Below are positions 1 to 8,722 of a stretch of DNA of 64,000 nt, in pieces. The translations under genes and the position numbers were made by a program. The stretch is from Rhizobium sp. FKL33 (GTDB lineage: Bacteria; Pseudomonadota; Alphaproteobacteria; Rhizobiales; Rhizobiaceae): positions 62,001 to 126,000 of the forward strand of contig NZ_STFX01000020.1 in assembly GCF_005222915.1 (NCBI RefSeq), written 5' to 3'. The notes below the pieces were generated by a model that searched no databases, was not told the origin of the DNA, and saw only the letters and a list, made by a program, of their open reading frames with translations. Position 1 is the stretch's first letter; every line of letters begins with the position of its first letter.

Positions 1-1
1 C

Positions 2-931
2 GAAGGCGACATCACCAATATCGCATCGAAAGTCTCGGGCTATGTCGCGCATGTCGATGTCGTCGCCAATCAGCGCGTCAAGAAAGGCGATACGCTGGTG
101 ACGCTGGACGCCGGCGACTACAAGATCGCCCTCGAACAGGCGGACGCGGCGATCGCAACCCAGAAACTGGCGCTTGAGCGCTTCGACGCCCAGATCGAAG
201 CGGCGCGCGCCGCCGTGGCCGAGGCCGAGGCCTCGAAAACGGCGTTGCAGGCGACGCTGCGCGGCGCTGAAATCACCGAACAGCGCGCCAGCAAGCTCGC
301 CGCCAACAATGCTGGCACGGTGGCCGATCTCGACAATGCGCAGGTGGCGCTCGACCAGGCCAAGGCCAACCTCGCCGGCGCGGATTCGGCCATCGCCTCC
401 GCCAAGGCCAATATTGCCGTGGTGACCGCGCAGAAGGCTGAAGCCGAAAGCCAGATCCGCTCGCTGCAACTGTCGAAGGACAAGGCAGCGCGCGATCTCG
501 GCTTCACCGTGTTGAAGGCGCCGTTCGACGGCGTCGCCGGCAATATCGCCGTCCAGGACGGCGACTTCATTTCGGCCGGCCAGAAACTGGCGGCGCTCGT
601 ACCGGTGACCGAGCTCTATGTCGACGCCAATTTCAAGGAAACGCAGCTCGCCGGCATCCATCCCGGCGCCGATGTGACGCTCGAAATCGACGCGCTCGAC
701 GGCGAAAAGCTGCATGGCGAAGTCGTGTCCATCTCGCCTGCCTCCGGCGCGGTGTTCTCGCTGCTGCCGCCTGAAAATGCCACCGGCAACTTCACCAAGG
801 TGATCCAGCGCATTCCCGTCCGCATCCGGCTGCCGAAGGATGCGCTGGAAAGCGGCCATCTGCGGGCCGGCCTCAGCGTTATCGCCGAGGTCGACAGCCG
901 CACCGGCGATCCTTCGCGGCATCTGAAGTAA
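2..931 (+). CDS. HlyD/EmrA-family membrane-fusion protein (5' partial)
   Basis: Periplasmic adaptor subunit of a multidrug exporter. The reading frame is open from the first base of the window, so the N-terminus (with its membrane anchor) lies upstream; the first visible residues already belong to the lipoyl domain. A long Ala/Glu/Lys-rich alpha-helical coiled coil follows (bases about 130-480), then the second lipoyl half (FTVLKAPFDGVAGNIAVQDG) and a beta-barrel region typical of HlyD_D23 proteins. The MFS permease gene starts 61 bases after the stop, the usual emrA-emrB order. The substrate cannot be told from sequence. Confidence 0.9.
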   Translation, partial: EGDITNIASKVSGYVAHVDVVANQRVKKGDTLVTLDAGDYKIALEQADAAIATQKLALERFDAQIEAARAAVAEAEASKTALQATLRGAEITEQRASKLAANNAGTVADLDNAQVALDQAKANLAGADSAIASAKANIAVVTAQKAEAESQIRSLQLSKDKAARDLGFTVLKAPFDGVAGNIAVQDGDFISAGQKLAALVPVTELYVDANFKETQLAGIHPGADVTLEIDALDGEKLHGEVVSISPASGAVFSLLPPENATGNFTKVIQRIPVRIRLPKDALESGHLRAGLSVIAEVDSRTGDPSRHLK

Positions 932-992
932 GCGCAACCGCCCGTCTTGTTCAACGCGTCGCCCGCAAGGGACGACGGACAGGAGGTCCGCC

Positions 993-2567
993 ATGGCGGC
1001 CACAGCATCCATTCCCGCGCCGCCGGCCGCAGCGGAGGTCGATCCGCGCAGGCTGATCGCCTTCTTCGCCATGGTCTTCGGCATGTTCATGTCGATTCTC
1101 GACATCCAGATCGTCTCGGCCTCGCTGTCGGAGATCCAGGCGGGGCTTAGCGCCAGCAATGACGAAATCGCCTGGGTCCAGACCTCTTATCTGATTGCCG
1201 AAGTGATCATGATCCCGCTGTCGGGCACGCTTGCGCGCGTGCTCTCGACGCGCGTGCTGTTTTCGGTGTCGGCGGCTGGCTTCACCATCGCCTCCGCGCT
1301 CGCCGCCACCGCCACCAATATCGACCAGATGATCGTCTATCGCGCGATCCAGGGCTTTATCGGCGGCGGCATGATCCCGTCGGTCTTCGCCGCGGCCTTC
1401 ACCATCTTCCCGCCGTCCAAGCGCGCTGTGGTCTCGCCGATCATCGGTCTCGTGGCGACGCTCGCGCCCACCATCGGGCCGACGGTCGGCGGCTATCTCA
1501 CCAGCATTTTCTCCTGGCATTGGCTGTTCCTGGTGAATGTCATTCCGGGGATCATCGTTGCGATCACCACCTGGCTGTTCATCGATTTCGACAAGCCCGA
1601 TCATTCGCTGATGAGGAAATTCGACTGGACCGGCCTTGCCGCCATGGCGGTGTTTCTCGGCTCGATGGAATATGTTCTCGAGGAAGGCAACGCCAAGGGC
1701 TGGTTCGACGACGAACATATCGTCATGGGCACCGTCGCTCTGTCCGCCGGCGCGCTGGTGTTCTTCTGGCGAGCCTTCACCGCCGCGTTCCCGATCGTCG
1801 ATCTCAAGGCGTTCAATGACCGCAACTTCGCCTTCGGCTCGATGTTCTCGTTCATCATGGGCATCGGCCTTTACGGTCTGACCTATCTCTATCCGCAATA
1901 TCTCGGGCATATCAGGGGATACGACTCGCTGATGATCGGCGAGACCATGTTCGTGTCGGGCCTGGCGATGTTCTGCACGGCGCCGATCGCCGGGATCATG
2001 TCGAACAAGCTCGATCCGCGCGTGATGATGATGGTCGGCTTCGGCGGGTTCGCGCTATCGAACTACATGATGGCGCATATGACGGCAGACTGGGATTTCT
2101 ACGAGCTGCTGATCCCGCAGATCCTGCGCGGCTTCTCGCTGATGTTCGCCATGGTGCCGATCAACAATGTGGCGCTCGGCACCCTGCCGCCGAGCCGCAT
2201 CGCCAATGCGTCGGGTCTTTACAACCTGACCCGCAATCTCGGCGGCGCCGTGGGGCTGGCGATCATCAACACGCTGATCACCCAGCAGAACAAGGTGCAC
2301 TACGCCCAACTCGCCGAACATGTGAATGCGGCCAATCCGGAAGCGGTGTCGATGATCGCCAATCTGACCGCCAAATATGACGCCGCCGGCATGGATGGAT
2401 CGGCGATCGCCATCCAGAAAGTCGTCGGCATGGTCAATCAGCAGGCCTATGTGATGTCGTTCATCGATATCTTCATGCTTCTGGCGCTGCTGTTCGCCGC
2501 GCTCGTGCTACTGGCGATGACGCTGAAGAAGCCGCGATCCGCCCCGGCTGCGGGCGGCGGTCACTGA
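993..2567 (+). CDS. DHA2-family MFS drug efflux permease (EmrB-like)
   Basis: Fourteen-helix proton-driven inner-membrane exporter of 524 residues, the normal length for EmrB/QacA-type DHA2 permeases. The N-terminal signature MFMSILDIQIVSASLSEIQ is the DHA2 motif in TM1 (usually with LDxTIVNVALP). The motif-C region GPTVGGYLTSIFSWHWLFLV is characteristic of antiporters. The ATG at 993 follows an AGGAGG Shine-Dalgarno sequence. It acts with the adaptor encoded just upstream to pump a hydrophobic or anionic compound across the envelope. No regulator gene is visible in the window for this pair. Confidence 0.93.
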   Translation: MAATASIPAPPAAAEVDPRRLIAFFAMVFGMFMSILDIQIVSASLSEIQAGLSASNDEIAWVQTSYLIAEVIMIPLSGTLARVLSTRVLFSVSAAGFTIASALAATATNIDQMIVYRAIQGFIGGGMIPSVFAAAFTIFPPSKRAVVSPIIGLVATLAPTIGPTVGGYLTSIFSWHWLFLVNVIPGIIVAITTWLFIDFDKPDHSLMRKFDWTGLAAMAVFLGSMEYVLEEGNAKGWFDDEHIVMGTVALSAGALVFFWRAFTAAFPIVDLKAFNDRNFAFGSMFSFIMGIGLYGLTYLYPQYLGHIRGYDSLMIGETMFVSGLAMFCTAPIAGIMSNKLDPRVMMMVGFGGFALSNYMMAHMTADWDFYELLIPQILRGFSLMFAMVPINNVALGTLPPSRIANASGLYNLTRNLGGAVGLAIINTLITQQNKVHYAQLAEHVNAANPEAVSMIANLTAKYDAAGMDGSAIAIQKVVGMVNQQAYVMSFIDIFMLLALLFAALVLLAMTLKKPRSAPAAGGGH

Positions 2568-2581
2568 TCAGGAGAGTGCGC

Positions 2582-2986
2582 TCAGCCGATGCCGTTGAGC
2601 GCCACGACCGCGTTTTCGGGTTCCAGGCTCTCATATTCGACGCCGTCGCCGAAGCCGAGGGTCAGGATCGCCTCGCCGCCGTCATTGGTCAGCGCCACGG
2701 TGCCGTCGCCATTGTCGGTCCAGTTACGGGCCCGCGCCAGGCCGGGCCAGACCTGTTCGCAATCGCCGCCGGCCTGGACTTCGCGCGATCGGGCGCTCAA
2801 GGCCTTGCCGCGGGTGACGATGCAGACAGCGCCGTTCTCCATGTTGGACACGGTGAATTCCCGGTCGTCGGGCTTGCCGATCGACGCCGATGTGACGGGG
2901 TCGATCTTTGCTCCGCTTTCCTGCACAGGCAGATAGACATAGGCGGCGGCGATGATGATTGCCCCGACGGCGAACATGCGAAGCAT
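2582..2986 (-). CDS. Putative AprI/Inh-like exported small protein
   Basis: A 134-residue protein with one N-terminal hydrophobic segment (MLRMFAVGAIIIAAAYVYLP) that is either a signal peptide or an anchor. The mature part carries two cysteines about 20 residues apart (AVCIVTRG and GGDCEQVWPGL), a W-x5-G-x-VALTNDGGE segment and a final short strand. This pattern is like the eight-stranded barrel of the AprI/Inh metalloprotease-inhibitor family (Omp19-like in the order). Its stop lies 14 bases from the convergent MFS gene. No metalloprotease gene is visible nearby, so the family call is tentative and the target unknown. Confidence 0.55.
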   Translation of the reverse strand: MLRMFAVGAIIIAAAYVYLPVQESGAKIDPVTSASIGKPDDREFTVSNMENGAVCIVTRGKALSARSREVQAGGDCEQVWPGLARARNWTDNGDGTVALTNDGGEAILTLGFGDGVEYESLEPENAVVALNGIG

Positions 2987-3091
2987 GGCGTGCCTCCTTC
3001 TTCCGGCGAAAACTCAAGACGTCTCGCAGACAAGAATGCGCGGCAAACCTTACCCGAGTATTAACGATTAACGATCAGGGTAAATCGAACC

Positions 3092-4045
3092 TTAATTCAG
3101 CAGGCTCCGACATTCCGGAACCGGCGTCACCGGGGCCTTGTCGCCCAGGAAGGCGATGAGATTGTCGGCGACGAGATCGGCCATGGCGTTGCGGGTGATC
3201 ACCGATGCCGAGGCGATATGCGGCAGGAGCGAGACATTGTCGAACTCCAGGAGTTCGGCCGGAACGTTCGGCTCGTCGTCGAAAACGTCGAGGCCGGCGC
3301 CGGCGATTTCTTTGGCCTTCAGAGCGTCGATCAGGTCCGGCTCGCTGACCGTCCAGCCGCGGCCGACATTGATCAGCACGCCATTGGGGCCGAGCTTTTT
3401 CAGAATGTCGCGGTTGATGGTGCGATGCGTGTCCGGCGTCTTCGGCACGATGGCGATCAGCGTGTCCACGGTTTCGGCCAGAGCTTCCAGGGTCGGCAGA
3501 TAGTCGTAGGAGACATCTGGCTTTGGCGAGCGGGTGTGATAGCTGATCTTGACGTTGAAGGGCTCCAGCCGCCTGGCAATCTGCTGGCCGATGCGGCCCA
3601 GGCCGTAAAGACCGACATGGCGGCCGCGCAAGGACAGTGGCGACAGGCGAAACGCGCCCTCCTTCACCCAGCGGCCGGCGCGGAGATAGTTCTCCGCCTG
3701 CGGCAGCAGACGGATGGTGTTGATCAGCAGGCCGATCGTGGTGTCGGCGACCTCTTCGTCGAGCACTTCCGGCGTGTTGGAGACCATCACGCCCTTGCCG
3801 GCGGCATAGGCGGCGTCGACGCCGTCATAGCCGACGCCGAAATTGGCGACGATCTTCAGGTTCGGCAAAGCGTCGAAGAGCGGCGGCTTGAAATCGTTGA
3901 AGGTGGTCGCGCCCGTGACCGTCTCGGCCATTTCCGGGGTCACGTCTTCGGGCCGCGCGCTCGGCAGCTCCAGAAGGCGGAAATGCGGCGCGAGCCGTTC
4001 GCGGAATCGCGGATGGGCGCGGCCGACCATCAGGACGGTTTTCAT
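3092..4045 (-). CDS. D-isomer-specific 2-hydroxyacid dehydrogenase (GhrB/GyaR-like)
   Basis: NAD(P)-dependent cytosolic oxidoreductase of 317 residues that should interconvert a 2-keto acid (glyoxylate, hydroxypyruvate or 2-ketogluconate type) and its D-2-hydroxyacid. The Rossmann motif GLYGLGRIGQQIARRL, the substrate loop NFGVGYDGVDAAY, and the catalytic Arg (NVGRG), Glu (DDEPNVP) and His (LLPHIASAS) are all present. I chose the ATG at 4045 because AAAGGTGA lies correctly before it; a GTG nine bases upstream is possible. It begins 11 bases after the LacI-type regulator on the same strand, so the two are probably co-transcribed and the substrate is likely a sugar acid or related compound. Confidence 0.9.
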   Translation of the reverse strand: MKTVLMVGRAHPRFRERLAPHFRLLELPSARPEDVTPEMAETVTGATTFNDFKPPLFDALPNLKIVANFGVGYDGVDAAYAAGKGVMVSNTPEVLDEEVADTTIGLLINTIRLLPQAENYLRAGRWVKEGAFRLSPLSLRGRHVGLYGLGRIGQQIARRLEPFNVKISYHTRSPKPDVSYDYLPTLEALAETVDTLIAIVPKTPDTHRTINRDILKKLGPNGVLINVGRGWTVSEPDLIDALKAKEIAGAGLDVFDDEPNVPAELLEFDNVSLLPHIASASVITRNAMADLVADNLIAFLGDKAPVTPVPECRSLLN

Positions 4046-4056
4046 GAGCGTCACCT

Positions 4057-5079
4057 TTACTTGCGAGGTTTCATCGGCCCGGTCGACTGACGGATGCGCA
4101 TTTCGGGCTTGATCAGATGCAGGCCGTCCGGCTCGTGGCTGCCGGCCAGACGGTCGAGAAGCGCGCGGGCGGCGAGCCGGCCGACTTCCGACTGGCCGTT
4201 CCAGACCGTGGTCAGCGCGGGCGTTGCGATCGAGGCTTCCTCGAGATCGTCATAGCCGGTCACGGAAATGTCGACACCGGAGACGAGGCCGGCGCGGGCG
4301 ATGCCGTTCATCAGGCCGATGGCGACGAGGTCGTTCCAGCACACCGCCGCCGTCGGCTTCATCGGATGGGAGAGAAAATTCACCGCCGCCTCGAATCCAC
4401 CCTGACGGGTGCGGGGGCCGGAAATTCTGAGTTCCGGCAGCACTTCGATATCGGCCTTGCGCAGCGCGTTCACATAGCCCTGATAGCGGTCGCGGCCGGT
4501 CGAGGTCTGGTCGGTGCCGCCGATCATGGCGATGACGCGATGGCCGAGCGAGATCAGATGGTTGGTGGCGAGCGAAATGCCGTAGCTGTCGTCGCCGCGG
4601 AAGGCGGGCAAAGTGACGCCCTCGATCGTGCGGGCCACGAGGATGACCGGCATGCCGTTTTCCTCGGCGAGCTCCAGATCGATCTTCGGCGTGCCGATGG
4701 CCGGCGACATGATGATGCCGTCGCCGCCGAGCTGCAGCATGGTCTCGATGAAATTGCGTTGCTTGTCGACCGAATCGTAGTGATTGGAGAGAATGAAGGT
4801 GTGCTGGCTGCGGTCGAGTTCGCTTTCGATCGCTTTCAGGATTTCGGCGTAAAACGGGTTCATGATGTCATGAACGATGACGCCGATAATTCCGGAGCGG
4901 GAGGTGCGCAAGCTGGCGGCGCGCCTGTTGTAGATATAGCCGAGCGCGCGCGCCTGATCCTTGATCTTTTCCCGCGTGGCCGCAGCCACCAGCGGACTGT
5001 CGCGCAGCGCCAACGACACGGTCGCGGTCGATACGCCCAGCGTTTCGGCGATCGTCGACAGTTTTATCTTCTGAGCCAT
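4057..5079 (-). CDS. LacI-family transcriptional regulator
   Basis: A 340-residue repressor with the classic N-terminal helix-turn-helix (IKLSTIAETLGVSTATVSLALRDSP), the hinge helix (NRRAASLRTSRSGIIGVIV) and a periplasmic-binding-protein-like sensor domain. It is the first gene of a two-gene unit with a 2-hydroxyacid dehydrogenase. The ligand is unknown. An imperfect LacI-type dyad lies 69 bases upstream of its start, suggesting autoregulation. Confidence 0.93.
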   Translation of the reverse strand: MAQKIKLSTIAETLGVSTATVSLALRDSPLVAAATREKIKDQARALGYIYNRRAASLRTSRSGIIGVIVHDIMNPFYAEILKAIESELDRSQHTFILSNHYDSVDKQRNFIETMLQLGGDGIIMSPAIGTPKIDLELAEENGMPVILVARTIEGVTLPAFRGDDSYGISLATNHLISLGHRVIAMIGGTDQTSTGRDRYQGYVNALRKADIEVLPELRISGPRTRQGGFEAAVNFLSHPMKPTAAVCWNDLVAIGLMNGIARAGLVSGVDISVTGYDDLEEASIATPALTTVWNGQSEVGRLAARALLDRLAGSHEPDGLHLIKPEMRIRQSTGPMKPRK

Positions 5080-5147
5080 GCGTCCTCCCAGGAAGCCAGC
5101 CGCCCGACTGCGCCGTTACACGCGCCTGTCGGGCCGCACATTCCTCC

Positions 5148-5159
5148 TAAATCGTTTGA
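5148..5159. promoter_or_regulatory. Possible LacI-family operator
   Basis: TAAATCGTTTGA is an imperfect dyad around a central CG, the usual layout of LacI/GalR-family operators. It lies upstream of the LacI-type gene that starts at 5079 and reads leftward. Four of six half-site positions are symmetric, so this is suggestive only. Confidence 0.35.
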
Positions 5160-5211
5160 GGTATCACATAGCCGCCGCGCCGCAAGGTCGAGGCCATGGA
5201 AAAGCGACGCA

Positions 5212-5727
5212 TTATTCACCGAAACCGTCGTCCTTATCGTTTTCCTGACCGAGATTGCCGTTGATCTTTTTGAGAAGCTTGCAAAATTGGCGCATTTCCT
5301 TGTCGCTGAAGCCGGATAGCGCGAAGGCCTCCGTCGCCTTGACCGCATAGGAAATCGCGCCGACCTGCCGCCGGCCGAGTTCGGTGAGCGCTGCGCGCAT
5401 CTGTCGTCCGTCGCTCTCGTCGGCGACGCGCTTGATGAAGCCCTGCGCCTCCATGCGCGAAAGCGTGCGTGTCATGGTCGGCGGCTTGACGCCGAGCTCA
5501 GTGGCGATTGCGCCCGCCGTCATCGTCTCCTGTGACGAGAGCGCCAGGATCACGCCGTCCTGTCCGGCATAAAGGCCGCTTGCGGATAGCGAGCGCGTCA
5601 GGAAGGTTCGCATGGAACGGGCGGCCTTGGTCAGTTCAGGCTGAAGCGTCCCGGGCTCGTATCTCTCCCTGGACTTGTCCTTCTCCTCGGACTTGTCCTT
5701 TTTGGCCTGTTTGTCTTTCTTGGCCAT
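5212..5727 (-). CDS. MarR-family transcriptional regulator with Lys-rich N-terminus
   Basis: A 171-residue winged-helix regulator. The DNA-binding core is MTAGAIATELGVKPPTMTRTLSRMEAQGFIKRVADESDGR, followed by the wing and the C-terminal dimerisation helices. An unusual highly charged leader (MAKKDKQAKKDKSEEKDKSRER) precedes the fold. The ATG at 5727 follows GGGGCGGGA; the frame stays open far upstream but only this start gives a normal family length. It is divergent from the creatininase-family gene across 72 bases and may control it. Confidence 0.88.
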   Translation of the reverse strand: MAKKDKQAKKDKSEEKDKSRERYEPGTLQPELTKAARSMRTFLTRSLSASGLYAGQDGVILALSSQETMTAGAIATELGVKPPTMTRTLSRMEAQGFIKRVADESDGRQMRAALTELGRRQVGAISYAVKATEAFALSGFSDKEMRQFCKLLKKINGNLGQENDKDDGFGE

Positions 5728-5799
5728 GTCCCGCCCCGCGCTAGGATTTTTTGCTTTCCGTCTGTATGACGTAAGCGGATTGGCAAAGGCAAGGAAAAG

Positions 5800-6582
5800 A
5801 TGATCAACATGCCGGGACCGCCGCCCGGCGGCTGGAGCGACCGCATCGCCATCCTGCCGCTCGGGGCGCATGAATATCACGGGCCGCATCTGCCGCTGGA
5901 GACGGATGCGGTGATCGCAGAAGGGGTGGCGTGGCGGCTCGAGGCGGCGCTCGGGGGGCGCGATGCGGTCCTGCTGCCGGTGGAGCCGGTCGGCTACTCG
6001 CCTGAGCATCTCGATCGGCTGGGCACCCGAAGCCTCGGCTATCAGGAGGCCATCGAACGCTGGCTCGGCATGGCCGAGACGCTGCGCAGGCAGGGCGTCG
6101 GACGCCTGATGCTGCTCAATGCCCATGGCGGCAACTCGCCGCTCCTGCAGATCGTCGCCATGGAGGCGCGCCTGCGTTTCGGCATGCTCTGCGTGGCGAC
6201 CAGCTGGACCCGCTTCGGCATCCCAGTGGCGATCGTGCCGCCGGAAAGAAAGGCTTTCGATATCCATGGCGGCGATATCGAGACGTCTGTGATGTTGGCG
6301 CTCAGGCCCGATCTGGTCGATCGGGCGAAATGCGCCGACTTCGTGTCGCGTCAGGCGGATTTCGCGCGGGACTTCGTCCATCTGCGCGCCTATGGGCCGC
6401 ATGCCTTCGGCTGGATGATGCGCGATCTCAACGACGAGGGCGCGGCGGGCGATGCGCGGCGCGCCAGCGCCGCAAAAGGCGAGGCGCTTCTCGTGCATGC
6501 TGTCTCCGGTCTCGTGGAACTGGTCGACGACATGGCGAGGTTCGACCTCGGCCTGTTTTCGCCAGGGGGACGAGGCGGCTGA
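5800..6582 (+). CDS. Creatininase-family amidohydrolase
   Basis: A 260-residue cytosolic metal-dependent amidohydrolase fold. The metal-binding signatures are present in order: LPLGAHEYHGPHLPLETD near residue 20, LLNAHGGNSPLL in the middle, and FDIHGGDIETSVML later. Family members hydrolyse creatinine or act in cofactor and pyrimidine-like pathways (for example FAPy deformylase); which applies cannot be told. The ATG follows AAGGAAAAG. It is divergent from the MarR regulator, its most likely controller, and converges on the chemoreceptor gene. Confidence 0.88.
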   Translation: MINMPGPPPGGWSDRIAILPLGAHEYHGPHLPLETDAVIAEGVAWRLEAALGGRDAVLLPVEPVGYSPEHLDRLGTRSLGYQEAIERWLGMAETLRRQGVGRLMLLNAHGGNSPLLQIVAMEARLRFGMLCVATSWTRFGIPVAIVPPERKAFDIHGGDIETSVMLALRPDLVDRAKCADFVSRQADFARDFVHLRAYGPHAFGWMMRDLNDEGAAGDARRASAAKGEALLVHAVSGLVELVDDMARFDLGLFSPGGRGG

Positions 6583-6590
6583 GCCGCCTC
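6572..6590. terminator. Hairpin between convergent genes
   Basis: GAGGCGGctgagCCGCCTC forms a compact GC-rich hairpin that overlaps the stop codon of the creatininase gene and precedes the stop of the convergent chemoreceptor gene. It has no T-run, so it may only protect 3' ends or act as a weak bidirectional terminator. Confidence 0.5.
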
Positions 6591-6600
6591 GATCCGGATC

Positions 6601-8493
6601 TCAAGCCGCGCGGCGGACTGACCGGGCCGTCGAGGCGCTCAGGCGGAAGCGCTCCAGCAGTTCATGCAGATGGCGGCTCTGTTCGGAGAGCGACATGCTG
6701 GCGGCGGTGGTCTCCTCGACCATGGCGGCGTTCTGCTGGGTCATCTGGTCCATGTGATTGACCGAGCTGTTGATTTCCTGCAGCGCCGAAGCCTGCTCCT
6801 GGGTCGCCTTGGAAATGGTCTCGATGTGATCATTGACGCGGTTGACCAGGCCCTCGATTTCCAGCAGCGCCTCTCCGGTCGAGCGGACCAGGCCGACGCC
6901 GGTGGAGACTTCCGTCTCCGACTGGTTGATCAGCGACTTGATCTCCTTGGCGGCGTTGGCGGAGCGCTGGGCGAGTTCGCGGACTTCCTGCGCCACGACC
7001 GCGAAACCCTTGCCGGCGTCGCCGGCGCGGGCGGCTTCGACGCCTGCGTTGAGCGCGAGCAGATTGGTCTGGAAGGCGATTTCGTCGATGACGCCGATGA
7101 TCTGGCTGATCTTGCCGGAGGATTCCTCGATGCGGCTCATCGCGGAGACAGCGTCGCGGACGATCGCGCCCGATTTGCCGGCGCTCTGCTTGGTTTCCAC
7201 CATCATCGAGGTCACCTCATGGGCGCGCTGCGAGGTGCTGCGCACGGTGGCGGTGATCTCGTCGAGGGCGGCGGCGGCCTCTTCCAGCGAGGCGGCCTGC
7301 TGTTCGGTGCGGCGGGAGAGATCGTTGGCGGCGGCGCTCAGTTCGCGGGTGTTGTCGTTGATGGTCGAGCCGGAGAGGCGGATGCGTTCGATCGTCGAGG
7401 CGAGCGTTTCCATGGTCGCGTTGACGTTGTTCTGCAGTTCGGCGAAAGCGCCGCGGAATTCGCCCTGCATGGTCTGGGTGAGATCGGCGTCGGCGAGCGC
7501 CCCGATCACGCGGCGCATCGCGCCGACGCCCTTGTCGACCGTGCCGACCAGCTCGTTGACGCTCGAGGCGAAGCGGTTGAGGTCGGGATTGTCGTAATCC
7601 TTGGAAATGCGCAACGAGAAATCGCCGTTGACGGCGGCGGCGACCACGCCGCTGATCGTGTTCTGCAGTTCGGCGCTCTTGGCGTGCATGGCCTGTTCCT
7701 GCGCTTCGAGCTGGCGCATGGCGATGCTGTTCTTCCGGAAGATTTCCATGGCGCGGGCCATTTCGCCGATCTCGTCCTGGCGGGCGGTGCTGTCGACCTC
7801 GCCGGAGAGATCGCCGCCGGCTAGCCGGCTCATCGCGCCGGTCAGCGCCTTGATCGGTCTGGAGATGCCGTTGCGGGCGATGTAGGAGCTGACGCTGCCC
7901 CCGATGATCACGCAGAAGGCCGCGACCCCGATCTGCACCCAGATCGCGAGATCGGCTTCGCTGAGCGCATCGGCGCGGGCGGTCGCCAGGCTTTCGCCCG
8001 AGGATTTGCTGTAGATCTTGACGGCGGCGGTCACCGCCTTCTGCGCGTCGAGCGCCTTGCCGAGCGCGGCTTTCAGCCCCGCAGCGTCGCCGCCGTCCTG
8101 CGCCGTCTTCACCATGGCGCGGATTTGGTCGAAATAGGCGAGGAGCGCTGTCTTCACATCCGCTAGCATCGCTTTTTCGTCAGGGCTCGCCACCTGCTCG
8201 ATCTTCGGCAGCCGCTCCAGCATTTCGCCGGCGCGCTTTTCGGTTTCAGTGGCGAAATCCCCCGCCTTCTCCGGCGCGAGCGCCAGCTGATACGTCATGC
8301 GGCTGATGGCGATAATGTCGACGCGCAGGTCCATGGCTTCACGGGCCATCTCTTCGCGGGTTCCGACCGAGGCCAGCGTGCCGCCGATATCGCGCATGCC
8401 GAGAATGCCGACGCCGGCGATTGCGAGCGACGCCACGGCCATGAAGATCATGACCAGGCCAATTTTCATCTGGATCGGCAGATTCTGCAGCAT
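6601..8493 (-). CDS. Methyl-accepting chemotaxis protein
   Basis: A 630-residue inner-membrane chemoreceptor. TM1 (residues about 11-31) and TM2 (about 185-205) enclose an approximately 150-residue helical periplasmic sensor rich in Ala/Glu (four-helix-bundle type). Two HAMP-like segments follow ([20 protein letters not shown] and a second before residue 340), then the signalling domain with the conserved hairpin [20 protein letters not shown] and flanking Gln/Glu-rich methylation helices. The C-terminus ends SVRRAA and lacks an obvious CheR-docking pentapeptide. It is a stand-alone gene with no che genes nearby. Confidence 0.95.
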   Translation of the reverse strand: MLQNLPIQMKIGLVMIFMAVASLAIAGVGILGMRDIGGTLASVGTREEMAREAMDLRVDIIAISRMTYQLALAPEKAGDFATETEKRAGEMLERLPKIEQVASPDEKAMLADVKTALLAYFDQIRAMVKTAQDGGDAAGLKAALGKALDAQKAVTAAVKIYSKSSGESLATARADALSEADLAIWVQIGVAAFCVIIGGSVSSYIARNGISRPIKALTGAMSRLAGGDLSGEVDSTARQDEIGEMARAMEIFRKNSIAMRQLEAQEQAMHAKSAELQNTISGVVAAAVNGDFSLRISKDYDNPDLNRFASSVNELVGTVDKGVGAMRRVIGALADADLTQTMQGEFRGAFAELQNNVNATMETLASTIERIRLSGSTINDNTRELSAAANDLSRRTEQQAASLEEAAAALDEITATVRSTSQRAHEVTSMMVETKQSAGKSGAIVRDAVSAMSRIEESSGKISQIIGVIDEIAFQTNLLALNAGVEAARAGDAGKGFAVVAQEVRELAQRSANAAKEIKSLINQSETEVSTGVGLVRSTGEALLEIEGLVNRVNDHIETISKATQEQASALQEINSSVNHMDQMTQQNAAMVEETTAASMSLSEQSRHLHELLERFRLSASTARSVRRAA

Positions 8494-8690
8494 GAGAGTC
8501 TCTTCCTCGCGGTTTGGGCAGGATACGGATTCTTGTGCGTCGCAAAAATGAATATATAGTAATATAAAATACCCTAGAATTTGCGGAATAATTTATAGGC
8601 TGCGGCTCAGCCCTTTTCGCGCCTGGCTGCTGAAAAGAGCCTCGACAGGCATTTGCGCTCGCCCCTCATCTCTCCTATATAGAGCGCCGA

Positions 8691-8705
8691 TGATATAATA
8701 TTACA
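8691..8705. promoter_or_regulatory. Putative Zur box upstream of the CobW operon
   Basis: TGATATAATATTACA is a near-palindrome (TGWWATA-N-TATWWCA) that matches the alphaproteobacterial Zur pattern TGTTATANTATAACA at all but two positions. It lies 17 bases before the start codon of the CobW-family GTPase gene, where a repressor would block transcription. Zur control of CobW/COG0523 GTPases under zinc limitation is known in many bacteria. Confidence 0.6.
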
Positions 8706-8722
8706 TTCCGCGAGGAAGTCTC

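Noticed and set aside
951-1910. Long open frame opposite the EmrB-like gene
   Set aside because: Arg/Asp/His-rich low-complexity translation with no recognisable domain; typical antisense shadow in GC-rich DNA over a clear MFS gene.
3055-3100. TTAACGATTAACG as a CtrA binding site
   Set aside because: The spacing between TTAA half-sites does not fit TTAA-N7-TTAA.
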